A stretch of DNA of 43,686 bases from Verrucomicrobiales bacterium (lineage in GTDB: Bacteria > Verrucomicrobiota > Verrucomicrobiia > Methylacidiphilales > JAAUTS01). This document shows, piece after piece, positions 1-8,085 of this stretch (positions are counted from its first letter, which is position 1; every line of letters begins with the position of its first letter). The position numbers and the translations under genes are program-made. A model generated the notes under the pieces. That model worked only from the letters and a program-made list of their open reading frames with translations, was not told the origin of the DNA and ran no database searches. The stretch lies in NCBI GenBank assembly GCA_031265365.1, contig JAISCS010000206.1, positions 1-43,686 on the forward strand, given 5' to 3'.

Positions 1-7
1 TTGGTGG

Positions 8-105
8 GACACAGAGTAGGCACAGAGAAACACAGGGTTCATTTTTTAGTTTAATAAATCTCTGTGGTTCTCTGTGTCTGCTCTGTGCTCTCTGTGGGCG
101 AAGGT
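8..105. repeat. imperfect inverted repeat rich in CACAGAG
   Basis: The left arm carries CACAGAG-type units and the right arm carries their complements (CTCTGTG), so the stretch can form an imperfect hairpin around an AT-rich loop at about 40-56. I see no gene here. Short ORFs through it are low-complexity artefacts. It belongs to the general class of dispersed intergenic palindromes seen throughout this window. Confidence 0.7.
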
Positions 106-189
106 GACGTTAGGACGAACGGCGGCGGATGAGGGCCTATGCGCCGAGACCCGCGCCGATGAGGTACCAGGTGGACGGTTCCGGGACGG

Positions 190-332
190 CGGTGGCGTGG
201 TAGGTCAGCGTCTCAGGGGACTAGCACCGAACGCAGACCTACCCCGGCGCTACGCGCCACCCCTTCACGGAAGGGGAATTATGCTCCGCTTACCTCACAC
301 CACTGCCATTCCTCTGTTCACGGGATAGAACC
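190..332. repeat. family A palindromic element, copy 1 (left half degenerate)
   Basis: The right half is intact: a stem arm ending in CTACCCC, the GCCACCCCTTCACGGAAGGGG arm, then the tail ending CACGGGATAGAACC. The left half is recognisable (GGTAGGTCAGCGT around 200) but eroded, so the long stem is imperfect. The element lies directly upstream of the EpsI-like gene. Positions 113-190 hold nothing I can identify. Confidence 0.75.
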
Positions 333-422
333 AGAGATGTACAGGCGGCGGAGCGCGAGCGAGTTTTGGGGGGAAAATATTTGGGACTTCCCCCGCGTTT
401 GGAATTTGGTATTCTCAGCAGC

Positions 423-1097
423 GTGAATACCAAGATTTGGAAATTAATCGCGCCGGTGGTGTTGTTTGCCACCGCGCTGCTGGTCTGCTGGCTCTCGCCC
501 AACCCCAACACCACACCCGTCGCCGGCGTGAAAATGGTGTTGCCCGACCAGGTCGGCGACATGACCGGCGGCGAGTTGCAGGGCATGTCCGACGCCGAAA
601 AACGCTTATTGCCCGGTGACACTGAAATGACGCGCCGCGTTTACGGCAACGCGCGCGGCGAGATGCTGGCGTGCACCATCGTCCTCGCCGGCGGCGCGAA
701 GAACAGCATCCACCGCCCCGAGGCTTGCCTGCCCGCGCAAGGCTGGAACATTGACAGCGAGGAGGTCATCCCCGTCACCCTCGCCAACGGTCACTCGCTG
801 GACGTCATGAAGGTGACGATTCATCTCGACGACATCAGCACCGGCCAAAAGGTGCGGCGGCAGGCGTATTATTTGTATTGGTTCGTCGGGCGCGAGGTCA
901 ACACGCCGAGCCACTGGACGCGCGTGTTTCTGAGCAGTTGGGACCGCGTGTTTCACAACACCAACCACCGCTGGGCCTATGTCAGCGTGTTCATGCCCGT
1001 CGCCAACAACCAGGCCGCCGCCGCGACGCTGGAGGTCATGAAGGACTTCATCGCCAAGTCCGCGCCCGAATATATGTTCTCCGAAATGCCGCGCTGA
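423..1097 (+). CDS. exosortase-associated EpsI-like protein (DUF3485)
   Basis: This is a probable membrane-anchored EpsI-family protein of about 224 residues, a family found with exosortases that process PEP-CTERM proteins and often linked to exopolysaccharide export. A single N-terminal membrane segment (about residues 6-23) is followed by an extracytoplasmic domain. The family hallmark H-x-PE-x-CLPA-x-GW is present at residues 97-108, with Cys102 inside it. I chose the GTG at 423 because it places a normal charged residue pair before the membrane helix; an in-frame TTG at 366 would add 19 unlikely residues. The exosortase itself is not in the window and may lie to the left. The matching cargo protein is at the far right end of the window. 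It is followed by gltX after 55 bases. Confidence 0.82.
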   Translation: MNTKIWKLIAPVVLFATALLVCWLSPNPNTTPVAGVKMVLPDQVGDMTGGELQGMSDAEKRLLPGDTEMTRRVYGNARGEMLACTIVLAGGAKNSIHRPEACLPAQGWNIDSEEVIPVTLANGHSLDVMKVTIHLDDISTGQKVRRQAYYLYWFVGREVNTPSHWTRVFLSSWDRVFHNTNHRWAYVSVFMPVANNQAAAATLEVMKDFIAKSAPEYMFSEMPR

Positions 1098-1152
1098 CCG
1101 TCAGCGGATTACCATTGCCATCGGCGGCGCGCTTCGCTTTAATACCCGGCTT

Positions 1153-2487
1153 ATGAGTGAGGTTCGAGTTCGTTTCGCCCCGTCGCCGACGGGGTTGTTG
1201 CACATCGGCGGGGCGCGCACGGCGTTGTTTAACTGGTTGTTCGCGCGGCATTTTGGCGGGCGGATGATTCTGCGCATCGAGGACACCGACACGGCGCGCA
1301 ACACGCCGGAGGCGGTGGCGATTATTTTCAAAGGCTTGCGCTGGCTCGGCCTCGACTGGGACGAGGGCGCGCAAGAGGGCGGCGGCAACCTCGGCGATTA
1401 CGGCCCGTATTACCAAAGCCAGCGGTCGGAGCTTTATCAAAAATACGCGGCGCGACTGCTCGCGGCGGACCAGGCGTACCGCGAGGCTGACGGAGCCATT
1501 CGCTTTCGGATGCCGCGGACGCCGGGCGTGGTGCGAGATTTGATTTGCGGCGAGATTACGTTCGACCGGACCACGGAGCCGGACCCGACCATCGTGCGGA
1601 AGGACGGCACGCCGGTGTTTCATTTCGTCAACGTGGTGGATGACATGGAAATGCGCGTCACGCACGTCATTCGCGGCGAGGACCATTTGTCGAACACGCA
1701 CAAGCATATCGCCATGTTCGAGGCGCTCGGCGCGCTGCCGCCGCGGTACGCGCACATCCCGCTGATACTCAACCCGGGCGGCTCGAAAATGTCGAAGCGC
1801 GACGTGGGCGCGTCCATCGGCGAGTATATTGAACAAGGCTATTTGCCGGCGGCGGTGCGGAATTATTTGTGCCTGCTCGGTTGGTCGCCAAAGGACAACC
1901 GCGAGGTCATCGGCATCAGCGAGGTGATTGAGAAATTCGACCTGCCGCAAATCAACCGCGGCAACGCGCGCTTCGACCTCAACAAGCTCTACTGGCTCAA
2001 CGGCGAGTATTGGAAAGCGCTGACGGCGGACGAGTATCACGCCTACGCGAAAAATTATTTGCAACAACGCGGGGTCAGCGTCGGCGGGATTGATGCACAA
2101 TATCTGGCCGGCGTGTTCGACATCGTGCGCGAAAAAATCAAGCTCGGCCGCGATTTGCCCGACTGGGTGGAACCGTTCTTCAACGAGGAATTTGCCTACG
2201 ACGAAAAATCGCTGATGGTCACGCTGCGGGAACCGGAGGCGCGGGCGCGGATTGAGAAACTCAGCGCCGCGTTCGGGACGGTCGGCGAGTGGACGGCGGC
2301 GAGGTTGGAGGAGACGTTGAAAGCGCTCGCCGCCGCCGACGGGGTGAAAGCCGGCGCGTATGTGCACCCGTGCCGGGCGGGCGTGGCGGGGCGCGCGGTG
2401 GGGCCGTCGCTGTATCATATGCTGGAGGTCATGGGCCAAGAGCGCGTGCTGGCGCGGTTGCGGCGGACGCTGACGATGAATTTTTAA
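1153..2487 (+). CDS. gltX: glutamyl-tRNA synthetase
   Basis: This class I aminoacyl-tRNA synthetase of 444 residues charges tRNA-Glu with glutamate in the cytoplasm. The Rossmann catalytic core opens with RFAPSPTGLLHIGG, in which HIGG (residues 17-20) is the HIGH motif. The second class I signature KMSKR is at residues 212-216. The IEDTD motif and the VDDMEM...RGEDHLSNTHKH block are also typical of GluRS. The C-terminal helical anticodon-binding part is present but the protein is somewhat shorter than the usual 465-500 residues. The next gene starts one base after the stop, so the two are probably co-transcribed. No Shine-Dalgarno sequence is visible before the ATG. Confidence 0.97.
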   Translation: MSEVRVRFAPSPTGLLHIGGARTALFNWLFARHFGGRMILRIEDTDTARNTPEAVAIIFKGLRWLGLDWDEGAQEGGGNLGDYGPYYQSQRSELYQKYAARLLAADQAYREADGAIRFRMPRTPGVVRDLICGEITFDRTTEPDPTIVRKDGTPVFHFVNVVDDMEMRVTHVIRGEDHLSNTHKHIAMFEALGALPPRYAHIPLILNPGGSKMSKRDVGASIGEYIEQGYLPAAVRNYLCLLGWSPKDNREVIGISEVIEKFDLPQINRGNARFDLNKLYWLNGEYWKALTADEYHAYAKNYLQQRGVSVGGIDAQYLAGVFDIVREKIKLGRDLPDWVEPFFNEEFAYDEKSLMVTLREPEARARIEKLSAAFGTVGEWTAARLEETLKALAAADGVKAGAYVHPCRAGVAGRAVGPSLYHMLEVMGQERVLARLRRTLTMNF

Positions 2488-2488
2488 T

Positions 2489-3556
2489 ATGGACGCCAAA
2501 TTAAATTTCGCCCTCGTCGGCTGCGGCCGGGTTTCGGAAAACCATCTCAAGACGCTGACTTCACCGGCGATGCCGACGCGCTTGGTCGCCGTCGCCGACT
2601 GTGACGCCGCGCGGGCGCGGGCGAAGGGCGAGAAATACGGCGTGCCGCATTACGCCGACTATCACGAAATGCTCGCGCGCCACCCCGAGACGCAAGTCAT
2701 CAACATCGCCGCGCCGACCGGCTACCACGCCGGCCTCGTGTGCGACCTCGCGCGGCACGGGAAGCATCTCGTCACCGAAAAGCCGATGGCGCTGACGGTC
2801 GGCGATTGCGACCGGATGCTCGCCGTCTGCCGCGCGCGCGGGTGCCGCCTGTTCGTCGTCAAGCAAAACCGTTTCAACCCCGCCGTCATCGCCGCGCGCC
2901 GCGCCTACGACGAGGGGCGCTTCGGCAAAATCGTCATGGTCACCGCCCGCGTCCGCTGGCGGCGCGACGACGCCTATTACACCGACGGCTGGCACGGCAC
3001 CTGGTCACTCGACGGCGGCGTGATGTCGCAGCAAGCGAGCCATCATCTCGACCTGCTGCAATGGTTCCTCGGCGACATCACCGGCGTGCAATGCCAGACC
3101 GCGACGCGCCTGCTCAACATGGAGGCCGAGGACACCGCCGCCGCGCTGCTCAAAGGCGCGAACGGCGCGCTGGGCGTGTTCGAGGCGACCGTCGCCGCGC
3201 GCCCGGAAAACATCGAGGGTTCGCTGAGCATCATGGGGGAGCGCGGCACGGTCATCATCGGCGGCATCGCGGTCAACCACATTCAGTATTGGAAATTCGA
3301 GGACCATCGCGCGGAGGACGACCATTGGCCGGCGCGCGCGTCCGAGAACGTCAGCCACGTGTACGGCAGCGGGCACGGCCCCTACCTGCGCAACGTGGTC
3401 GAGGCCATCGTCAGCGGCAAGCCCGCGCTGGTCGAGGGCGATGAAGGGCGCAAAGACATCGCCATCCTGACCGCCCTGTACGAATCCGCCGCCACTGACG
3501 GCGCGCTATTGGCCCCCGGCTGTGCCATCAACCATTCGCGCCTGGGGCGACGTTAA
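2489..3556 (+). CDS. Gfo/Idh/MocA-family oxidoreductase, WlbA/WbpB-like
   Basis: This is an NAD(P)-dependent dehydrogenase of 355 residues. The N-terminal Rossmann fold shows the GCGRVSENH nucleotide-binding turn (residues 11-19) and the family EKP motif is at 97-99. The blocks KQNRFNPAV, GWHGTWSLDGG and a conserved SHHLDLLQWFLG are characteristic of the subgroup that oxidises UDP-N-acetyl-glucuronate-type sugars (WlbA/WbpB) for surface polysaccharides. The substrate assignment is an inference from these motifs. It is packed behind gltX, and the EpsI-like gene upstream would fit a role in envelope polysaccharide synthesis. A repeat cluster begins about ten bases after its stop. Confidence 0.85.
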   Translation: MDAKLNFALVGCGRVSENHLKTLTSPAMPTRLVAVADCDAARARAKGEKYGVPHYADYHEMLARHPETQVINIAAPTGYHAGLVCDLARHGKHLVTEKPMALTVGDCDRMLAVCRARGCRLFVVKQNRFNPAVIAARRAYDEGRFGKIVMVTARVRWRRDDAYYTDGWHGTWSLDGGVMSQQASHHLDLLQWFLGDITGVQCQTATRLLNMEAEDTAAALLKGANGALGVFEATVAARPENIEGSLSIMGERGTVIIGGIAVNHIQYWKFEDHRAEDDHWPARASENVSHVYGSGHGPYLRNVVEAIVSGKPALVEGDEGRKDIAILTALYESAATDGALLAPGCAINHSRLGRR

Positions 3557-3567
3557 ATATTTGTGGA

Positions 3568-3730
3568 TGTTCGCGCGGAGACGCTGAGACGCGGAGTTTT
3601 TTGGTTCTATCCCATGAAAATTCCCCTGCCGTGAAGGGGTGGCGCGGAGCGACGGGGTAGTTCAGCGTTTTATGTGGCAGCATGCGGAACGCTGAACTAC
3701 CCCGTCCGCTGGCGCGGCCACCCCTTCAAT
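3568..3730. repeat. family B unit followed by family A element, copy 2
   Basis: A GCGGAGACGCTGAGACGCGG unit at 3573-3594 leads into GGTTCTATCCC (3603) and then the family A core. The inner stem GGGGTAGTTCAGCGTT pairs with AACGCTGAACTACCCC across a variable loop (about 3674-3690). The outer right arm is truncated after CCACCCCTTCA. It lies between two convergent genes. Confidence 0.85.
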
Positions 3731-3744
3731 ATATTTGTGGGGTG

Positions 3745-3840
3745 ATAAAATCATTTTGTTGGGTAAGAAGAAGATTTTTTGGGGTGTAAAAATCATCAGA
3801 TGGGGTGTGGGAAAGAACAGATGGAGTGAGAAAACCGTCA
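3745..3840. repeat. purine-rich degenerate low-complexity stretch
   Basis: Several imperfect units of the type TGGGGTG followed by A-rich runs (for example around 3779, 3800 and 3824) make this stretch compositionally unlike its surroundings. I see no coding potential. It resembles a decayed tandem array, but no clear unit length can be fixed. Confidence 0.4.
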
Positions 3841-3864
3841 CCACGGGCGCGCTAAAAGTCTGAT

Positions 3865-4023
3865 ATGCCTAGGTCATGGCTTGAGGAGTACCTCCGCGCG
3901 TTTGGTATAGACTGCGACATGACTGCATATCATGAAGCATTGGTTAGTTGTTGTCAAAAGAGGTTTGGAGTGGCGGGAAAACCTCGCGCAGAGACGCAGA
4001 GCCGCGGAGTTTTTTTGGGTTAA
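3865..4023 (+). pseudogene. short orphan ORF, possible gene remnant
   Basis: An ATG at 3865 opens 52 codons. The first 35 or so read like a real protein rather than a shadow frame: they begin MPRSWLEEYLRAFGIDCDMT and continue with a normal amino-acid mix. The last part runs into a family B repeat (from 3982) and stops inside it. Base composition is more AT-rich than the neighbours. The simplest reading is a gene fragment cut off by repeat insertion. A small intact protein is possible. I do not recognise a family. Confidence 0.3.
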
Positions 4024-4060
4024 AAATATCCGCGGCTCCGCGGCTCCGCGCGAGGTTCCT
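3982..4060. repeat. family B hairpin
   Basis: The arm CCTCGCGCAGAGACGCAGAG plus CCGCGGAG is mirrored, after an AT-rich loop (about 4009-4030), by CCGCGGCTCCGCGGCTCCGCGCGAGG. The same GCGGCTCCGC(G/C)TCTCCGCGCGAACC pattern occurs inside uvrA at about 13139 and beside family A elements at 17930, 18228 and 30290. The rest of the gap to 4139 is unremarkable. Confidence 0.7.
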
Positions 4061-4138
4061 TTTATTTCCGCTAAGTGCTCATCCCGCTGGGCGCTTGGTA
4101 TTTTACGCGGGGGGCGATGCTCGCGTTACGGGTAGGGG

Positions 4139-4681
4139 TCACGGCGCGGTGCTTTTGGCGGGGGTGAATAGGCGGGTCATGTTTACTCCCTCGTGGGTGA
4201 GTAGTTGAATTTTGGCGGGGAGGCCGGCGGCGTAACCGGTCAGGTTGCCGTTCGCGCCGATGACCCGGTGGCAGGGGATGATGATGGAGATGGGGTTGTG
4301 ACCCACGGCGCCGCCGATGGCTTGGGCGGACATGGCGGGGCGGTGTTGGCGCACGGCGATTTGTTTGGCGAGGTCGCCGTAGGTGACGACTTGGCCGTAT
4401 GGAATTTGGCACAGGAGCCGCCACACGGCTTGCCGGAATTCGCCGCCGGCGGGGGACAGGGGCAGGTCCGCGATGGCTGGTGGTCGTCCGGCGAAATAGC
4501 GGTCCAACCACTTCCTGGCGGCAATCAGCACAGGCAGACGGTCGCGCGCCATCGGCGGTTCCGTCAGCGTGGCGGCGAAATATTTTTGTCCCGCGCGCCA
4601 CAGGCCGGTCAGTTTTTTTCCGTCGCTCGCCAAGATTAGTTTGCCGACGGGGGAGGTGTATTGGGTGGTGTAGGTCATCAT
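4139..4681 (-). CDS. ogt: methylated-DNA--[protein]-cysteine S-methyltransferase
   Basis: This is a 180-residue suicide repair protein that removes alkyl groups from O6-alkylguanine onto its own cysteine. The active-site motif PCHRV is at residues 136-140, making Cys137 the acceptor. Before it, AIGGAVGHNP supplies the conserved helix and Asn129, and YGQVVTYGDLA is the usual DNA-binding entry helix. Length and layout match stand-alone Ogt/MGMT proteins with a short N-terminal domain; no Ada-type regulatory domain is present. The start lies three bases after the stop of the TPR gene, so the two are very probably co-transcribed. The first two codons are both ATG, so the start could be one residue later. 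Confidence 0.95.
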   Translation of the reverse strand: MMTYTTQYTSPVGKLILASDGKKLTGLWRAGQKYFAATLTEPPMARDRLPVLIAARKWLDRYFAGRPPAIADLPLSPAGGEFRQAVWRLLCQIPYGQVVTYGDLAKQIAVRQHRPAMSAQAIGGAVGHNPISIIIPCHRVIGANGNLTGYAAGLPAKIQLLTHEGVNMTRLFTPAKSTAP

Positions 4682-4684
4682 TTT

Positions 4685-6391
4685 TTAGGGCGAGAGTTTG
4701 ACTTGCAGTTGTTCTCTGGCGGATTCGATTTTCACTTTCAGCGGGGCCGGGTCTTTGAGTTGGGCCGAGGCTTTGGACCACGCGGCGATAGCTTTTTCGG
4801 TGTCGCCGAGTTTGTAGTAGATGTCGGCGAGGTGTTCCAAGATTTCCGGGTCGTCCGGCTCGCCGGCGATGGCTTTTTGCTGATATTCCAGCGCCTTGGG
4901 GTATTCTTTTTTCTGGTAACACACCCAGGCCATGCTGTCAAGATACGCGGGGCTGGCAGGGTCGAGCGCCAGCGCCCGGAGAATGAGTTGCTCCGCCTCG
5001 TCGAGGTTCTCGCCCCGGCTGGCCCAGTGATAACCAAGATAGTTCAGGGCTGGGTGATGGTTGGGATTCAGGTCGAGGCATTTTTTGAACAATCCGACGG
5101 CCTTGGTGAGGTTGCCGCTTCGGTCGCAGGTGACGGCGTAATCAAAATAAAAATTGATGTCAATCAGCTTGTCGTTTTGTTGTTCCAAGTCGGTGAAGAT
5201 GGCCAGCGCCTCGTCCCAGCGCTCCAGGTTTCGCAGGATGTGGGCTTGGGATAGCTTGAGGATGGTGACGGCGGGGAATTTTTTTTCGGCTTGTTGCAAG
5301 GTGGCCAGGGCCAAGGCGGGCTGGTGGTCGCGCGCCTGGGCGTCGGCGAGGCGGAAATAATCCCGCGCATCGGGATTGCCGAGTCGCACATAAAGCTGAT
5401 AGTAGGCGGCGGCTTGGGCCCATTGGTTTTGGTTGCCGTGTAGCTCGGCAATCATCGGGTAGAGGTTTTTGCGGTCGGGATAATCTTCCAGCAGGCTTTC
5501 GAGCACGGCGATGTTTTTGTCCGGTTGTTTCAGGACGTAGTAACAGATGGACATGCGTTCGCGGAGGCCGGGGAGGTCGGCGGTTTTGTGGTGCGCTTGC
5601 TCGTAGTAACTGATGGCGGCTTGGTAGTTTTCCAAGTCGAATTGCAGTTGGCCGAGGCGGAGGGCGAGTTGCGGGTGGGCGGGGTTCAGCACGCGGGCTT
5701 TTTCGTAGAAGGGCAGGACTTGCGCGGCGATTTCCTTGACCGTGAGCGGTTCGGTCCGGGCGAGCACCTGCGCCCACAGGTCGCCGAGCCGGGCGTAGTA
5801 GACGGCTTGGTCGGTGGTGACGGCCAGCGAGCGCGCCATGAGCGGGGGGATTTCCGCGCGCTGGCGTTGGTCCAGGTAATGACGGGCCAGCAGGTGATAG
5901 ACCGCGACCTGTCGTGGGTTTAATTTTTCGGCGGCGAGGGCGCTGGCCAATGCTTTATCGGGCTGGCCTTGGCGCTGATAAAGCCAGGCGAGCAGCGTTT
6001 TGATTTCGGCGGCGGCGGGGAAACTGGTTTCCTTTTCCCGTAGGAACGCGGTGGCGCGGGGCAGTTGGTCAAGTTTGCAGTGGATGATGGCGATGCGGAT
6101 ATGGGTGGGAAGGTAGCTTGGGTCAGCCGCGGCGGCGAGCCGGTACTTGGCCAGCGCGCTGGTGAATTGTCCCCGGCCCTCAAGCTGGACGGCCAGCGCG
6201 AAGTTGGTGGCGGCATTGGCGCGCCGGCCGAAGTCACTGTCAGCGGAATTGGCGGAGTTTGACGGGACGCGCCCCAAGTCCTGCTCGATGACCGTCAGCG
6301 GGTCGGGGACAAGCTCCTGCGCCACAGCGGCCGGCCAAGCGCCGACCACCATCCACAGGCACACCAAAAGCGGTGACAACCTTCGCTTCAC
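4685..6391 (-). CDS. secreted TPR-repeat protein
   Basis: This 568-residue protein is built almost wholly of tetratricopeptide repeats after an N-terminal signal peptide (about residues 1-24, basic start, hydrophobic core, A-V-A-Q end). Repeats can be seen by the recurring pattern of W/L-x2-L/Y-G/A-x3-Y/F-x8-A-x4-A-x4-P, for example the blocks near residues 58-90, 160-190, 330-360 and 440-530. TPRs are helical scaffolds for protein-protein contacts. The export signal suggests a periplasmic or outer-membrane-associated role, but the partner is unknown. The start codon is GTG. It sits between the small basic ribosomal-type protein gene and ogt, all on the minus strand. Confidence 0.85.
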   Translation of the reverse strand: MKRRLSPLLVCLWMVVGAWPAAVAQELVPDPLTVIEQDLGRVPSNSANSADSDFGRRANAATNFALAVQLEGRGQFTSALAKYRLAAAADPSYLPTHIRIAIIHCKLDQLPRATAFLREKETSFPAAAEIKTLLAWLYQRQGQPDKALASALAAEKLNPRQVAVYHLLARHYLDQRQRAEIPPLMARSLAVTTDQAVYYARLGDLWAQVLARTEPLTVKEIAAQVLPFYEKARVLNPAHPQLALRLGQLQFDLENYQAAISYYEQAHHKTADLPGLRERMSICYYVLKQPDKNIAVLESLLEDYPDRKNLYPMIAELHGNQNQWAQAAAYYQLYVRLGNPDARDYFRLADAQARDHQPALALATLQQAEKKFPAVTILKLSQAHILRNLERWDEALAIFTDLEQQNDKLIDINFYFDYAVTCDRSGNLTKAVGLFKKCLDLNPNHHPALNYLGYHWASRGENLDEAEQLILRALALDPASPAYLDSMAWVCYQKKEYPKALEYQQKAIAGEPDDPEILEHLADIYYKLGDTEKAIAAWSKASAQLKDPAPLKVKIESAREQLQVKLSP

Positions 6392-6442
6392 AATGAAGGG
6401 AATATAGCAGGAGTTTTGAACCTGCCCAGCCCAAAGCCACGT

Positions 6443-6547
6443 TTACGACTTGTAACGCAGACGCTTTTTGTGCCGGTTCTCGCGGCGGCGTTTGCGGCGC
6501 TTGTGGTTGGCAATCTTCTTCTTTCTCTGTTTCTTAATTGAACCCAT
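6443..6547 (-). CDS. 34-residue basic protein, bS22 / AURKAIP1-COX24 type
   Basis: A 34-codon gene starts MGSIKKQRKKKIANHKRRKR and ends in LRYKS. More than half of its residues are Lys or Arg. This matches the pattern of the tiny ribosome-associated proteins related to mycobacterial bS22 and mitochondrial mS38 (AURKAIP1/COX24 domain), which begin MGS-(V/I)-x-K-(K/R)-R-(K/R) and sit in the small subunit near the decoding centre. The assignment rests on that pattern and on the size. It starts 33 bases after the hisG stop and lies in the same orientation as hisG and the TPR gene. Genes this short are easily missed. Confidence 0.8.
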   Translation of the reverse strand: MGSIKKQRKKKIANHKRRKRRRENRHKKRLRYKS

Positions 6548-6580
6548 AATTTGAAAAGTGTTGATTAAAGGGATTTTTTT

Positions 6581-7462
6581 TCAAAAGACAACCTTATTTA
6601 GCGAATATTCGATAATTCCTTCCGCGCCCAGTTCTTTAAGGCGCGGGATGATTTCACGGACGACGACCTCGTCGATGATGGTTTCGATGGCGACCCAGCC
6701 GGGTTGCGCGAGGGGGGCGACGGTCGGGTTGCGGAGCGCGGGGAGTTGTCGCAGAAGTTGGGGCAACTTCGCGGCGGGGACGTTCATCTTGATGCCGACC
6801 TTGCCGCGGGCGTTGAGCGCGCCCTCGAGCAACAGAGCCAGCGTGTGAATTTTCTTGCGGCTCCAGGCGTCGCGCCAGACCGCGCGATTGGCAATGAGTT
6901 GCGGGTAGGACTCCATCAGCGTGTCCACGACGCGGAGTTTGTTCGCGCGCAGCGAGGAGCCGGTCTCGGTGATGTCCACGATGGCGTCTACCAACTCCGG
7001 CACTTTCACCTCGGTCGCGCCCCATGAAAATTCGACGCGCGCCTTGATGTTGTGTTTGCGGAGATAGTCCTTGGTGATGCCGACGGCCTCGGTGGCGATG
7101 CGTTTGCCGGCGAGGTGCGCGGGTTTGGTGATTTTGGAATCCTCCGGCACGACGAGCACCCAGCGCGCCGGCGCCGAGGTGGCCTTGCTGAACGACAGGT
7201 TTTGAACGACCTCGACCCGCGCCTTGGTCTCGGCAATCCAGTCCTTGCCGGTGATGCCGAAGTCGAGGAAACCTTCGTCCACATACCGGGCAATCTCCTG
7301 CGCGCGCAACAGGCGCACCTCCAGCTCCGGGTCATCCACGGCGGGCTTGTACGAGCGGCTGGAGACGCTGATGTTGAAGCCGGCGCTTTTGAACAACGCC
7401 AGCGTCGCTTCTTGCAAGCTGCCCTTGGGCAAGCCGAGACGGAGAGGTTTGCGATTTTTCAT
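6581..7462 (-). CDS. hisG: ATP phosphoribosyltransferase (long form)
   Basis: This enzyme performs the first step of histidine synthesis, joining ATP and PRPP to phosphoribosyl-ATP. The protein has 293 residues, the length of the long-form HisG that carries its own C-terminal histidine-sensing domain and needs no HisZ. The start reads [18 protein letters not shown], the standard HisG opening. The PRPP-binding region [19 protein letters not shown] (residues about 160-178) is clear. The C-terminal regulatory domain ends near [20 protein letters not shown]. No other his genes are in the window. A repeat lies between its start and the GxxExxY gene. Confidence 0.96.
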   Translation of the reverse strand: MKNRKPLRLGLPKGSLQEATLALFKSAGFNISVSSRSYKPAVDDPELEVRLLRAQEIARYVDEGFLDFGITGKDWIAETKARVEVVQNLSFSKATSAPARWVLVVPEDSKITKPAHLAGKRIATEAVGITKDYLRKHNIKARVEFSWGATEVKVPELVDAIVDITETGSSLRANKLRVVDTLMESYPQLIANRAVWRDAWSRKKIHTLALLLEGALNARGKVGIKMNVPAAKLPQLLRQLPALRNPTVAPLAQPGWVAIETIIDEVVVREIIPRLKELGAEGIIEYSLNKVVF

Positions 7463-7512
7463 GAAGAGAGAGAATAGATTGTTGGCGGGGAAAGTCCAGT
7501 CGGGATTTTTTT

Positions 7513-7602
7513 GACAGGATAAACAGGATTGGCGGGATGGTTTTTAGAAACTGTTGTCCCAATCCTTGTTTGGGCCATCCCATGAATCCTGTTCACCCTG
7601 TC
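7513..7602. repeat. family D palindrome, left copy (overlaps GxxExxY 3' end)
   Basis: GACAGGATAAACAGGATTGG on the left is answered by CCATCCCATGAATCCTGTTC and ACCCTGTC on the right, giving an imperfect hairpin of about 90 bases. The last 20 or so codons of the GxxExxY gene lie within it. A second copy is found at 7993-8074. Confidence 0.85.
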
Positions 7603-7984
7603 TGATTTTCCTGGGCTGGTAAGTTCGCGTTTTGCGTTTGAATTCCAATTTGACTGCACCGAAGTTCAGCAACAAACCGATTTCAATCTTGGTGGCGGTG
7701 AGATAGTTGACCAATTGCGCCTCATTGGCCGGTGACAAGGTCTGGTTGGCTTTTAATTCTAGCAGCACACAGTCTTCGACCAGCAAATCCGCCGAGAAAT
7801 CGCCAGCCTTCACACCTTCATACCAAACGGCGACGGGATATTCACTCGCAACGCGCAAACCGGACCTCTGCAATTCATGCGCCAGCGCCTTTTGATAAAC
7901 CGATTCCAAAAAACCGGGACCGAGCGCGGAATGCACTTTCATTGCACAGCCAATTATTACTCCTGTCAGTTGTTCGTACTCCAT
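7544..7984 (-). CDS. GxxExxY protein
   Basis: This 146-residue protein belongs to the GxxExxY family, named after the motif seen here as GFLESVY near the N-terminus. The fold is thought to be PD-(D/E)xK nuclease-like: the D...ELK pattern (SADLLVEDCVLLELKAN) provides the likely Asp and Glu/Lys residues. The biological role of the family is unknown. I start it at the ATG at 7984 (MEYEQLTG); an upstream in-frame ATG at 8023 would read through repeat DNA (CKSCSSCQK). The C-terminal residues (about 127-146) are encoded by a family D palindrome, and another copy abuts the start, so the gene looks like a repeat-bounded cassette. Confidence 0.88.
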   Translation of the reverse strand: MEYEQLTGVIIGCAMKVHSALGPGFLESVYQKALAHELQRSGLRVASEYPVAVWYEGVKAGDFSADLLVEDCVLLELKANQTLSPANEAQLVNYLTATKIEIGLLLNFGAVKLEFKRKTRTYQPRKIRQGEQDSWDGPNKDWDNSF

Positions 7985-7992
7985 AGTTTTTT

Positions 7993-8074
7993 GACAGGAT
8001 GAACAAGATTTGCAGGATAACAAACGTTTCCAAAATCCTTTTCAAAATATCCTGTCCATCTTGTTCATCCTGTC
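7993..8074. repeat. family D palindrome, right copy
   Basis: GACAGGATGAACAAGATTTG is matched after a loop by CATCTTGTTCATCCTGTC, giving a hairpin of 82 bases. It sits between the start of the GxxExxY gene and the stop of the CAAX-related protease gene. It is the same family as 7513-7602. Confidence 0.87.
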
Positions 8075-8085
8075 AAAAATCTCAT

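Noticed and set aside
74-328. 84-codon + strand frame at the left edge
   Set aside because: Built from repeat DNA, including the right half of family A copy 1; no protein character.
1048-2550. 500-codon open frame on the minus strand opposite gltX
   Set aside because: Arg/Pro/His-rich shadow of a clear GluRS gene; no family motif. Long antisense frames are common in this GC-rich DNA.
3662-3844. 60-codon minus-strand frame
   Set aside because: It consists of family A repeat and low-complexity DNA.
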